This document shows, piece after piece, positions 33,060 to 40,046 of a stretch of DNA of 40,046 nucleotides. Source of the DNA: Pirellulales bacterium (GTDB taxonomy: Bacteria > Planctomycetota > Planctomycetia > Pirellulales > JAIMBC01); assembly GCA_023511675.1 (NCBI GenBank), contig JAIMBC010000017.1, positions 1-40,046 on the forward strand. The letters run 5' to 3'. Both the position numbers and the translations under genes were made by a program. Below the pieces are notes generated by a model that worked only from the letters and a program-made list of their open reading frames with translations, was not told where the DNA came from and ran no database searches. Positions within the stretch are counted from its first letter, which is position 1; every line of letters starts with the position of its first letter.

Positions 33060-33668
33060 TCAGGCGACGGGAGCTTCTTCCAGGGCGCGGCAGAAACGCT
33101 TCAGCCTCTGCTGCATGGGCGGCGGCGAGGGAAGCTGATAGTCGCTCACTGTCTGCACGCGCAGCACAATGAACCTCGGGCCCGGCAAGGCCAGCACATC
33201 GGCGGCGTGTGCCTGCCAGGTGGAGAGGTCGTCGAAGGCGGCCGCGCTGCGTATGCCTGCGGCGCGGGCCAGGGCGGCAAAGTCGAGTTCGGGGGGCGCG
33301 GCGGTTCGCTGGCCGCCCGTCACCTCGAACACGCCGTTTTCCAGCACCAGCAACGTGTAATTGGCAGCACCGCAGGCCGCAATGGTGGCCAGGGCGCCCA
33401 GATTCATCAGCATACAGCCGTCTCCATTGAGCACGATCACCTCGCGCTCGGGCCTGGCCATCGCCAGACCCAGGCCGATGAGCGGTGCCTGTCCCATGGA
33501 ACTGGGCAGATAATGGAAATCGAGCGGATGATCAGATAGCCGCGGCCACTCGCGCGCCGCCCCCATGGTGGTGACCACCACCTGCTGCTTCCGCAGCCGC
33601 ACCAGCACCTCCAGCGCGGGACGCAGGGGCATGGCACGCCGCACTCCACCCTCTGTCGCCGGCTGCAT
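33060..33668 (-). CDS. ThDP-dependent decarboxylase, beta (C-terminal) subunit
   Basis: This 202-residue subunit belongs to the two-chain ThDP decarboxylases (sulfopyruvate decarboxylase ComE or phosphonopyruvate decarboxylase type), which decarboxylate a 2-oxo acid carrying a sulfonate or phosphonate group. The ThDP/Mg site is GDGCMLMNLG at residues 82-91 and ENGVFEVTGG with N111 about 26 residues after GDG. The substrate-facing stretch HYLPSSMGQAPLIGLGLAM is conserved. The ATG at 33668 has AGGAGG 5 bases upstream. The alpha subunit gene is 73 bases upstream. No comA, comB or comC is in this window, so the substrate and product are open. Confidence 0.82.
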   Translation of the reverse strand: MQPATEGGVRRAMPLRPALEVLVRLRKQQVVVTTMGAAREWPRLSDHPLDFHYLPSSMGQAPLIGLGLAMARPEREVIVLNGDGCMLMNLGALATIAACGAANYTLLVLENGVFEVTGGQRTAAPPELDFAALARAAGIRSAAAFDDLSTWQAHAADVLALPGPRFIVLRVQTVSDYQLPSPPPMQQRLKRFCRALEEAPVA

Positions 33669-33741
33669 GCCTACCTCCTGGCCTCAACCCGCAACCGCCG
33701 GCCGCTCAGCGTGCAGCCTGACCCTTGCCGCGCGGCCATGC

Positions 33742-34224
33742 CTAGCCCTTTCCCTCCGCCAGCAGCACCACGCCCGGCCGCTGCGCCGCACGCGCCGCCT
33801 GCAAGTGCGCCACCATCTTTGCCGCACCACCCGGCGTATCCAGCAGCAGCCACTCCAGTCCCCAGGCGGACAAGATCGGTTCCGTAAAGCGGCGCGCCGT
33901 GTCTGCTGACTCCACCGCCAGGTATGAGCGATAGCCAATCATCGCCCACAACGGCAGTCCCCAATCGAACAGCACGTTCCGCAGCGCGTCTCCCGACTCA
34001 AACAGGCCCGTGCTCTGCATCGCCACCAGCGGCTGCTTGCCCCCCAGGTACAGGCCGGCCGCCAGTGCCCAGGCCTCCCCTTCTCTGCACACCCGCACAA
34101 GCCGCAACCGCGGCTCGGCCGTCAGAGCCGCCTCCCACTGTCCCAGGGTAGAGTCGGGTACCCACACCACGTGCGTCACCCCCAGGGAAACGCAGGCGGC
34201 GGCGGCTTCGTGTCCCGTGAGCAT
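33742..34224 (-). CDS. ThDP-dependent decarboxylase, alpha (N-terminal) subunit
   Basis: This 160-residue subunit is the pyrimidine-binding half of the enzyme described for the neighbouring beta subunit. ATG 34224 starts MLTGHEAAAACVSLGVTHVVWVPDSTLGQW; the codons upstream in frame do not offer a normal start. VCREGEAWALAAGLYLGGKQP carries the catalytic glutamate (E48) that activates ThDP. The sequence SADTARRFTEPIL is also typical of ComD. Alpha and beta separate as in archaeal ComD and ComE; bacterial phosphonopyruvate decarboxylases are usually a single chain. The gene begins 38 bases after the STN-like gene, so the three form one operon. Confidence 0.8.
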   Translation of the reverse strand: MLTGHEAAAACVSLGVTHVVWVPDSTLGQWEAALTAEPRLRLVRVCREGEAWALAAGLYLGGKQPLVAMQSTGLFESGDALRNVLFDWGLPLWAMIGYRSYLAVESADTARRFTEPILSAWGLEWLLLDTPGGAAKMVAHLQAARAAQRPGVVLLAEGKG

Positions 34225-34262
34225 CGGCTGGAAAGTTGTGCCTGCCAGGGGCGGCTGCGTGG

Positions 34263-35369
34263 TTACGGCGCCGCCGCGCGGACCGGATACTGCGTGGTGA
34301 TCCACAGAAAGGGCCTGTCTTGCTCGTCCAGCCGCAGCTCGTACTTGAGCTTGGCCTGCGCCAGCACCCGGCGCAGCGCCTGCACGTAGCTGGTGCGCTT
34401 GGAGGGCAAATTGATGCGCACCTCGTGCACGTCGATGTCGTGCCACAACAGGGCGTGGCGGTCCAGCAGGATCGGCGCCTTCAACCGCTCGCTGATGGCG
34501 TTGAGCACCTCATCCAGCGGCACGTCCGTGAGTTCGACATTCAGCACCTGAAACAGCTCCGGCAGCACCTCACTCTCTTTCTGTTGCGGCTTCCATCCCA
34601 CCGGCCAGGCCGACTGCCTGGCGTCCGCCACGGCCACGAGGTACTCCGGCTGCCCGTCTGCGCCCGGCCGCGGCTGCAACATCAACCCGGCGGGCCGCAG
34701 CAGATACGCCAGCGCCGTGCCCGTGCTCAGGCCCCGCACCTCGTCCAGCACCGGCTCGGCCCCTTCCAGCGCCCCTCGGGCGGCGGCATCCACCAGCAGC
34801 CGATACTCGAGCGAGCCGCCCGCTCGCCCGAGCACCTCTGCCAGCTTGCCCTCACGCGTTTCAAACTCGATCGGCCGGCCCAGGTCTCGGCTGACCTCCA
34901 TGAACTGCTCTTGCCGCAAACCGAACGGCAGCTTCTCATCCCCCTCCAACGCGCGGGGACCGCCCTCACGCAGCTTCTTCAGCCAGTTGCCCAGCCGCTC
35001 GCGGTCGCGCGGCGAGAACCTCCCGCCGGGCAGCAGCAGCTCGTTGCGGGCCGTGATCTGGCCCACCACGCGATAGACCGGTGCCTGGGCGGTGCCTGCG
35101 GTGGTGATGCCCACCTCGTCTCCCGCCTGCGGGCCGCGGATGCGCAGCTTGTCTACCTTCAGGGCCGTGAGCAGCTCGTACCACTGCTGGTGCGCCCCCA
35201 CGGCCAGCTCGCGTGCGGCGGCCAGCTCCAGCTCGATGCGTGCCGCGGCCTGCCCCGCGCGTTGGGCCAGCCCACGCTCCGGCAGCAACGCAGCGGTCAC
35301 CAACACGGCGCCCGGCAACGCCGCCCACAAGGCACAGGCTCGGGCAACCGTCGGACAAGCAAGGCGCAT
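34263..35369 (-). CDS. Exported hypothetical protein with a secretin-N-like (STN) domain
   Basis: This 368-residue protein has a signal peptide (ARACALWAALPGAVLVTAALLPERGLAQ). The C-terminal 100 residues (LNVELTDVPLDEVLNAISERLKAPILLDRHAL, then RTSYVQALRRVLAQAKLKYELRLDEQDRPFLWITT) are like the short secretin/TonB N-terminal domain, used for protein contact in secretion systems and receptors. The middle is not recognised. It precedes the two ThDP decarboxylase genes by 38 bases. Coupling an exported protein with a cytoplasmic enzyme is odd, so the grouping may be accidental. A TATAAT lies about 47 bases upstream. Confidence 0.65.
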   Translation of the reverse strand: MRLACPTVARACALWAALPGAVLVTAALLPERGLAQRAGQAAARIELELAAARELAVGAHQQWYELLTALKVDKLRIRGPQAGDEVGITTAGTAQAPVYRVVGQITARNELLLPGGRFSPRDRERLGNWLKKLREGGPRALEGDEKLPFGLRQEQFMEVSRDLGRPIEFETREGKLAEVLGRAGGSLEYRLLVDAAARGALEGAEPVLDEVRGLSTGTALAYLLRPAGLMLQPRPGADGQPEYLVAVADARQSAWPVGWKPQQKESEVLPELFQVLNVELTDVPLDEVLNAISERLKAPILLDRHALLWHDIDVHEVRINLPSKRTSYVQALRRVLAQAKLKYELRLDEQDRPFLWITTQYPVRAAAP

Positions 35370-35411
35370 GGCACGCTACTTCGGCTACAGTCAAGGACAC
35401 ACAGGCCGCAC

Positions 35412-35426
35412 CCAGATTATAGCATG
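35412..35426 (-). promoter_or_regulatory. Extended -10 promoter of the STN-ThDP operon
   Basis: On the minus strand GCATGCTATAATCTG contains TATAAT (35416-35421) with TG one base before it, an extended -10. It closely matches GCATGTTACAATCAG at 25633-25647. No -35 consensus. Confidence 0.55.
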
Positions 35427-35799
35427 CCCTGGGCCATCCGCCTGAAAAACCGCCGCGTTGGCACGTGCTCTCGATGCCGCTGCGTAGCTTGAACCGCACA
35501 ATGGTAGCGAGTACCCAGCAGGAGCTACGCGCCACCGTGAAGAGGGCGATGGCCTCGGCGGAGGCCGAGAGTGGACTACATCAAGCGGATGGCCATGCCT
35601 TGTGTGCGAGCAGACGGCTCCCGGGCAGGCCGTGCGAGGCCGCAAGGCGGCCTGGCCGCTGGAGCGCGAGCGGCAGGCGAAGTACACTTCTCTATCGGCA
35701 GGGCGGCCGGCAGCGAGGACCACGCGGCGCTGGTCGGTGTGCTTGCGGGAATCCTACAGCGGAATGCCGCCGCAGCCCTGCCCGCGGATCTGCCAGGCC
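35427..35799. other. Intergenic region before the chorismate mutase gene
   Basis: I see no supported gene in these bases. Frames here that extend the chorismate mutase reading frame upstream to 35602 show no family likeness. Confidence 0.3.
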
Positions 35800-36258
35800 A
35801 TGCAAAGAAACGGCCCAACGTGCTGTCGCGGCGTGCGTGGTGCCACCACGGTCGAAAGCAATACGCGGGAGGATATTCTGCGCGCCACCCGGCAGTTGCT
35901 GGCGCTCATGATCCGGCAGAACGGTATCGATCCGGCCGATGTGGCCAGCGCCATCTTCACCACCACGCCCGATCTGGATGCGGAGTTCCCCGCCCTGGCC
36001 GCCAGACAGCTCGGCTGGCTGGATGTGGCCCTGCTCTGTACGCACGAGATTGCGGTGCCCGGCTCGCTGCCGCGCTGCGTGCGCGTGCTGGTCCACTGGA
36101 ACACCAGCAAGCCTGCCCACGAAATAGTACACGTGTACATCCGCGATGCGGCGGCGCTGCGGCCGGATCTCTCCAAGCTGCCGCCCGTGGACTGGGAGGA
36201 GCTGGAGGCCTGGATCCAGCAGGAGCTGGCGCACGCGGCGGACCGCCGCCGCGGATAA
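35800..36258 (+). CDS. aroH: Chorismate mutase, AroH type
   Basis: This 152-residue enzyme converts chorismate to prephenate for phenylalanine and tyrosine synthesis. It is the trimeric AroH-fold type of Bacillus subtilis. Key residues line up with the B. subtilis enzyme: R13 (R7), F63 (F57), C80 (C75), E83 (E78), R95 (R90) and Y113 (Y108), in [42 protein letters not shown] and [10 protein letters not shown] 35800 is used since it precedes the conserved start by only 8 residues. It lies alone. A decayed AbiE module follows on the other strand. Confidence 0.93.
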   Translation: MQRNGPTCCRGVRGATTVESNTREDILRATRQLLALMIRQNGIDPADVASAIFTTTPDLDAEFPALAARQLGWLDVALLCTHEIAVPGSLPRCVRVLVHWNTSKPAHEIVHVYIRDAAALRPDLSKLPPVDWEELEAWIQQELAHAADRRRG

Positions 36259-36296
36259 GGGGCACGCTGCTCGTGATAGAGAGGGGGGCGCTCCTC

Positions 36297-36345
36297 AAGC
36301 CCCCCGTTGCAAAGGGTGCTTGGGCGGGGCGAAGCATGGCCCCCC
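36297..36345. repeat. Left copy of a short dispersed repeat flanking the AbiE remnant
   Basis: AAGCCCCCCGTTGCAAAGGG begins here and continues through TTGGGCGGGGCGAAGC. A similar copy in the same direction lies at 37871-37916. A weaker half-copy (TTGCAACGGG) is at 36369, 62 bases after TTGCAAAGGG at 36307. Confidence 0.65.
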
Positions 36346-36425
36346 TTGGCAAGAGTAGTGACGAGTTCTTGCAACGGGCATTGGGGGAGCCAAGGCCCCA
36401 GCAGCGCTCAAGGCTGCCGCCTCTG

Positions 36426-37306
36426 CTATGTCCAGGGGCCTTCGGGAGGCCACGTCTTCTTGAATGCATGGCGGGCCACAAGGGCGTTGGTGGGCGGCAT
36501 CAGAAAGTCTGCGAGCATGGCGCAAAGCTGTTGCAGAGTGGTGCCGTTCGCCGTGAGCTTGCCGTTCTTCAGGAATGCCGACCACTGCTTGACCTTGGCC
36601 GCGTCCGTGCCGAACTCCCTCGTCAGTGCTACCGGTGGTTGAACCGGCAGCGGTGTGTTGCCCCGGCGGAAGGTTGCCTCCATGGCGCGGCAACGCAATG
36701 GCCCCTCGAACGTGAACTTCCGGCTCAGCAGCCCCAGGTCGAAGAAGTCCTTCATGCGGCTGTTGGCGATACCTAGGGCGACCATGGTCTGGAACTTCTC
36801 GGCCACAACCGTTTCGCGGGGGTACATCGGCCATACCGGGCGGGAAAGGGCAGCATGGTCGGGTACGACAGGCGGACCTCCCGCGGCGTGACAGCGTCCC
36901 CAAAGCCGACATCGATTGGCAGATCGATCCGCGCCTGTCCCAGCCGGGCTTCGCAGCGGACGCGCACCCCCTCGTATTCCTGGTCCTCCTTGATACGCTC
37001 GGCGGCGACCATGGCGGGGTCGAACGTCCGTCCGTCTTCCTCAGCCGCGATTGCGCAGATGGTCCAGAACACCTGCACCAGCCGCGCGGCGGAGTTCTCT
37101 CCCTTTGCCAGCAGGTCCAGGTCACGGGTGGGGCGGTGCGGCTGGCCGGTCCACAGGCTAAAGAGCATCGCGCCCTTGAGGACAAACGTGCCACAGTGCT
37201 CGGAGCGGCTATGCCGGTACAGCAGCCGTTCGATGGCGTAGCGAGTCAGCACGAGCTGGAAGTCCTCGCCGCGATTGCGGGCCAGATCGGCCAGCCGCTG
37301 ACGCAC
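36426..37306 (-). pseudogene. Decayed AbiEii-type nucleotidyltransferase toxin
   Basis: AbiEii is the toxin of a type IV toxin-antitoxin system used in phage defence; it is a nucleotidyltransferase. The N-terminal part (37306-36773) shows GEDFQLVLTRYAIERLLYR and the nucleotidyltransferase-like VLKGAMLFSLW with HRPTRDLDLL. The C-terminal half (36827-36426) is in another frame: MYPRETVVAEKFQTMVALGIANSRMKDFFDLGLLSRKF. The switch lies near 36,825-36,842 and needs a single base lost. The 5' end also fails: the ATG at 37344, overlapping the antitoxin stop in ATGA, is out of frame with the start of the fold, so the GTG at 37306 is only a formal start. The gene is likely inactive unless these are read errors. 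Confidence 0.8.
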
Positions 37307-37340
37307 CGAGGCGGCCAGGTTGCGGAGGCTGCTCCCTGCT

Positions 37341-37710
37341 CATGCCAGGGCCTCCAGGTAGGGGCGCATGACGTTGGCCATGCGGCGGGCCTGCGCAGCG
37401 CGATGGATTTCGTGGTCGCCTTGCGCTTCTGCCGGCAGTCTCCCAGCGCCTCCAGAGCCACGTCCAGTCCGACCTTGTTGCGGTACTTGAAGCAGTCTAC
37501 AAGCGTGCGGGCCGGATTGGTCACCCGCAGCCTCACGCCCCGGATGTCATGCTCCTCAACGCCTTCCCTCAGCCCCGCGCCCGAGAAGCGCACGATGCGC
37601 ACGGGCGGGTACTTCACCCTGGGCAGCCGGGCCTTGGCATCAATCCCTAGCCACACCTCGAAGGGGGCCTGAGGGCTCAGGCCGATGAGTTGCGTGCCAC
37701 TCAGCCGCAT
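37341..37710 (-). pseudogene. Decayed AbiEi-type antitoxin
   Basis: AbiEi is the repressor and antitoxin partner of AbiEii. Visible are the conserved core SPQAPFEVWLGIDAKARLPRVKYPPVRIVRFSGAGLREGVEEH and PARTLVDCFKYRNKVGLDVALEAL. The frame breaks near 37,405-37,415; a single missing base would restore AQARRMANVMRPYLEALA and a TGA at 37341. The usual N-terminal winged-helix DNA-binding domain is missing: upstream in frame a stop comes within about 20 codons. Both ends are therefore damaged. Confidence 0.78.
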
Positions 37711-37870
37711 GCCGGAAGCTCGCCTGTTGTCGACACGAGGAAGGCGTCTGGCGATTCGTCATAGGCGTACTGCGGCACCAGGTACGCGCTGTCGCGCTGC
37801 CAAAGGGCCAGTCAGCAGAATTGAGTAGCAAGGGCTCGCTTCCGTTGGCAATGGCCCCCTCAAGCCACCC

Positions 37871-37916
37871 AAGCCCCCCCTCTGCAAAGGGGGACTTGGG
37901 GCGAAGCCGTCCCCCC
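37871..37916. repeat. Right copy of the short repeat flanking the AbiE remnant
   Basis: AAGCCCCCCCTCTGCAAAGG begins here and continues to GGCGAAGCCGTCCCCCC. It pairs with the copy at 36297. The CCAAG/CTTGG and C-run/G-run arms can form a hairpin. The sequence resembles the Cn-TTTGCAAA-Gn intergenic repeats known from cyanobacteria. Confidence 0.65.
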
Positions 37917-37928
37917 AACGCGCGGCTG

Positions 37929-39085
37929 TCACTTCCTCTTGCTGGCCGCTGCCGCGGCTTGCAGTTTCACAAGCTGTGCCCGCAAGCGGCGATCTTGAGG
38001 CGCCAGCTCCACGGCCTGGCGCTGCACGGCGAGGGCCTCCTTGTGCTGGCCGGTGGCGGACAGGGCGGCGGCCAGGGCGTGCAGGACAAAGGGGGCCTGA
38101 TGGTCGGTCAACTGGGCAGCACGTCGCAGATCTTCGATGGCCCCCTCCTGTTGCAACTCGTAGCGCAGCCTGCCGCGCAGGAGGCAGGCCATGGGGTCGT
38201 TTGTTTCGTGGAGGATGGCCTGTGCATGCTGCCGGGCCTCGCGCACTCTGCCGGCGTGCAGCAGCACCAGCCCTGCCAGGGCGTGCAGGCTGGGGAGCTG
38301 CAATTCTGCGGCGTGGGCCTGGGCTACGAGACTTTCGACGGCAGGCCAATCTCCCTGGCCGGCCAGCCATTCGGCACAGGCGAGCGCCTCCAGGGCAGCG
38401 AGCGGGCCGCGCTGCGGCGGGGGGCTTTCCAGGCCTTGCTGCAATGCCTCGTAACGGCGGCTGCAATAGGCAACGGCCGCCACCAGACGCTGGAGGGTGG
38501 TGCGTCCCTCCTGCGAGGTGCCGGACAGCATGGTGCCATCGACCTGGGCGACGTGTTCTCGGGCCACGGACAGATGCCCGGTGCGGAGGGCCGATTCCAA
38601 CACCGCGCGTGCCGCGTCGGCGTTGAGCAAGAGAAGGCCCTGGTCCACGGCAAGCACGGCCTGCTCGTAACGGCCCAGGGCATGGTACGCGCGGACGAGG
38701 AACCACCGCGCCAGACGCAAGTCTGGCTGCGCCTCCAGTGCTCTTCGGGCTGCGTGGAGTGCCGCGCTGCGCTGGCCAAGCGCCAGGGCCAGCTCCGCGA
38801 CTTCGACAAGCCGCAGGGCATCGTGATCGTCGGAGGAGAGATAGAGATAGCGTTTGAGTTGTTGCCAGGCGGGTTCGGGCTGACCGAGGTGGCGATGGGC
38901 CTGGGCCAGCAGAAAGGCGAGCTCCAGCTTCTGTTCGTCGTCCGATGGTTGGGCATCCTGGAGGACTGCCAGGGCGTCGTGGGGGCGGCGGGCATGCAGC
39001 GCCAGGCGGGCTTCGAGCAGGCGTGCGTCGATGTGTTGGCGATAGGCATCGGGGCTGGCTGCGAGCAGGCCGCCGAGCTCGGCGA
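37929..39085 (-). CDS. TPR-repeat protein, 5' end replaced
   Basis: This is a tetratricopeptide-repeat protein of at least 385 residues, ending KLQAAAAASKRK. Repeats such as ALRLVEVAELALALGQRSAALHAARRALEAQPDLRLARWFLVRAYHALGRYEQAVLAV and QAPFVLHALAAALSATGQHKEALAVQRQAVELAPQDRRLRAQLVKLQ are clear, so it is a protein-interaction scaffold. Reading upstream, likeness to TPR holds to about 39,065-39,105, after which the frame becomes glycine- and arginine-rich. The start codon and any signal or kinase domain are therefore missing. The right boundary given is an estimate. The TPR call is firm, the partner unknown. Confidence 0.75.
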
Positions 39086-39284
39086 CACGCCGCTGCTGCT
39101 CGTGCACGGCACCCACGACGAGCTCCTGCCGCCCGAGACGAGCGGCGTCGTCCAGATGCTCGCCGGGCACGGCGAGGTGATGCTGTGCGCCGGCGCCGGC
39201 CACCTCCTGACCGAGGCCGCCGCGGACATCCGGGCCCGGCTGCGCGCCTGGATCCCAGCCCGGTTCGGGCGGACGGCCGCCTGA
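39084..39284 (+). CDS. Alpha/beta hydrolase C-terminal fragment
   Basis: This is the last 66 residues of an alpha/beta hydrolase: DTPLLLVHGTHDELLPPETS carries the catalytic acid, and LCAGAGHLL the catalytic histidine. It ends RARLRAWIPARFGRTAA. The N-terminal two thirds of the gene are absent; upstream bases belong to the TPR gene on the other strand. Codon use is strongly G/C at third positions, unlike the central window. It belongs to the right-hand foreign end. The family call is good, the substrate unknown. Confidence 0.7.
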   Translation, partial: DTPLLLVHGTHDELLPPETSGVVQMLAGHGEVMLCAGAGHLLTEAAADIRARLRAWIPARFGRTAA

Positions 39285-39385
39285 GGCCCGCGGCGCGGCC
39301 CGGGCGGCCGACCCCACGGGGGCCGGCCGGGGCCGGCCCTGCCGATCCCTCCACTGGCGCCGCCGGCGTCCGATACAGACGATCC

Positions 39386-40046
39386 ATGCAGACACTCCGT
39401 CTGACCGTCGGGGTGGCGCTCGCCACCGCCACCGCCATCCCCGCCCGCCCGGCCGCCGCCGCGAGCGCGACCGCCGTCGTCCATGCCTCCGCCGTGCGGG
39501 ACCTCGACGCCGACGAGCTCGCCGTCCTGACCGGCGTGTGTCGCGCCCTGCCGGCCGTGCCGGGCGCGGACGCCGCCGCCGGCGCGCCCGACGGCACCGG
39601 CTGGCGGGTCGCCGAGGACGACCTGCCGTGCGCACCGACGGTCGACGAGGCCTGGTTCGCGCTCGACTTCCCCGTCTCGTGCTCCGACACCTCCGCGATG
39701 ACGTCGATCCGCGCCCGCGTCACGACGCTCGGCGGGGCCTCCACCCCGGCCGGGCAGGATTTCGGCATCGGCCTCATCGTCGCGGGCACCCTCGCGGGGC
39801 CCGTCAACACCGACCTCCCCGACACGGCGACGACCGTCGAGATGGACTTCACCGCCGGCCGGGCGGCCTTCGCGCACTCGCCGAGCTACGTCGCCTGGCT
39901 CGGCCACAAGAACTCGGGCGCGCACTTCCACCTCGACGCCTTCTCACTCGTGCTCGAGGGCGACCTCGGCTCGTGCGACCTCGACACCGACGGCGACGGC
40001 CTCACGAACGCGGGCGAGTCGGACCTCGGCACCGACTGGACCGACC
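39386..40046 (+). CDS. Exported protein with Ca-binding DxDxDG repeat, 3' end cut by window
   Basis: The frame starts at ATG 39386 and is still open at the window end, 220 residues. A signal peptide (MQTLRLTVGVALATATAIPARPAAAA) is followed by a beta-rich domain with four cysteines (residues 55-100), then GSCDLDTDGDGLTNAGESDLGTD, the loop of a thrombospondin type-3 or EF-hand-like calcium-binding repeat. Such repeats are common in secreted myxobacterial and planctomycete proteins. Third codon positions are almost all G or C, so the source is a very GC-rich organism, possibly Myxococcota. The function is unknown. Confidence 0.65.
   Translation, partial: MQTLRLTVGVALATATAIPARPAAAASATAVVHASAVRDLDADELAVLTGVCRALPAVPGADAAAGAPDGTGWRVAEDDLPCAPTVDEAWFALDFPVSCSDTSAMTSIRARVTTLGGASTPAGQDFGIGLIVAGTLAGPVNTDLPDTATTVEMDFTAGRAAFAHSPSYVAWLGHKNSGAHFHLDAFSLVLEGDLGSCDLDTDGDGLTNAGESDLGTDWTD

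Noticed and set aside
36297-37916. Insertion sequence bounded by the AbiE-flanking repeats
   Set aside because: No transposase, no inverted ends and no target duplication can be seen; only the short repeats and the AbiE remnants.
37759-39852. 697-codon open frame on the minus strand at the right end
   Set aside because: It overlaps the TPR gene in another frame and crosses the presumed join. Sequence is R/P/A-rich with no motif.

Overview
The central part of this window (about 990 to 39,070) reads as GC-rich DNA from one planctomycete, probably Pirellulales/Thermoguttaceae-like. The signs are a di-heme planctomycete cytochrome with CxxCH sites, an arylsulfatase with a secretion signal, a secreted WD40 protein, an alginate-export-type porin with an N-terminal cysteine cluster, a DUF2617 protein, an NHL/thioredoxin protein, single-gene transcription units and many -10 boxes close to TATAAT or TACAAT. 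No rRNA, tRNA, CRISPR array or intact insertion sequence was seen. The assignment rests on protein character only.

Both ends look foreign to the middle. Bases 1 to about 987 carry the end of a ribose-type ABC permease and a sugar-binding protein that loses homology abruptly at about 987. From about 39,065-39,105 to the end the base composition rises sharply and the frames change to the C-terminus of an alpha/beta hydrolase and a secreted protein with a Ca-binding DxDxDG repeat, cutting off the 5' end of a planctomycete TPR gene. I infer two joins, by assembly or recombination.

Layout of the middle: D-lactate dehydrogenase-like ldhA, aldose epimerase and a shortened MnmE-like GTPase (1.2-4.8 kb); a DJ-1/PfpI protein and its terminator (5.1-5.7 kb); a 1.4 kb gene-free stretch with strong hairpins (5.7-7.2 kb); an envelope cluster of YdjY-like protein, WD40 protein, cysteine-cluster porin and a divergent di-heme cytochrome (7.2-13.8 kb); a siroheme sulfite/nitrite reductase (14.1-15.9 kb); a thioredoxin-NHL protein (16.5-18.6 kb); an AtuA/acyl-CoA carboxylase pair (18.9-21.9 kb); an RpoD-like sigma factor and an exported isoaspartyl methyltransferase (22.7-25.6 kb); a run of DtxR regulator, redoxin, DUF2752 and alpha/beta hydrolase (25.9-28.7 kb); DUF2617 and CPBP protease (28.9-30.4 kb); sulfatase and a small TPR-like protein (30.7-32.8 kb); an operon for a two-subunit ThDP decarboxylase (33.1-35.4 kb); AroH chorismate mutase (35.8-36.3 kb); a decayed AbiE toxin-antitoxin module between two copies of a short repeat (36.3-37.9 kb); and a truncated TPR protein.

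The least expected signal is between genes. Several separate intergenic regions hold degenerate direct duplications at a pitch of 71-73 bp, and others at about 60-62 bp. A related set of -10 promoter elements sits upstream of at least six genes. The envelope cluster (YdjY, WD40, porin, cytochrome) is the best candidate for an uncharacterised system.
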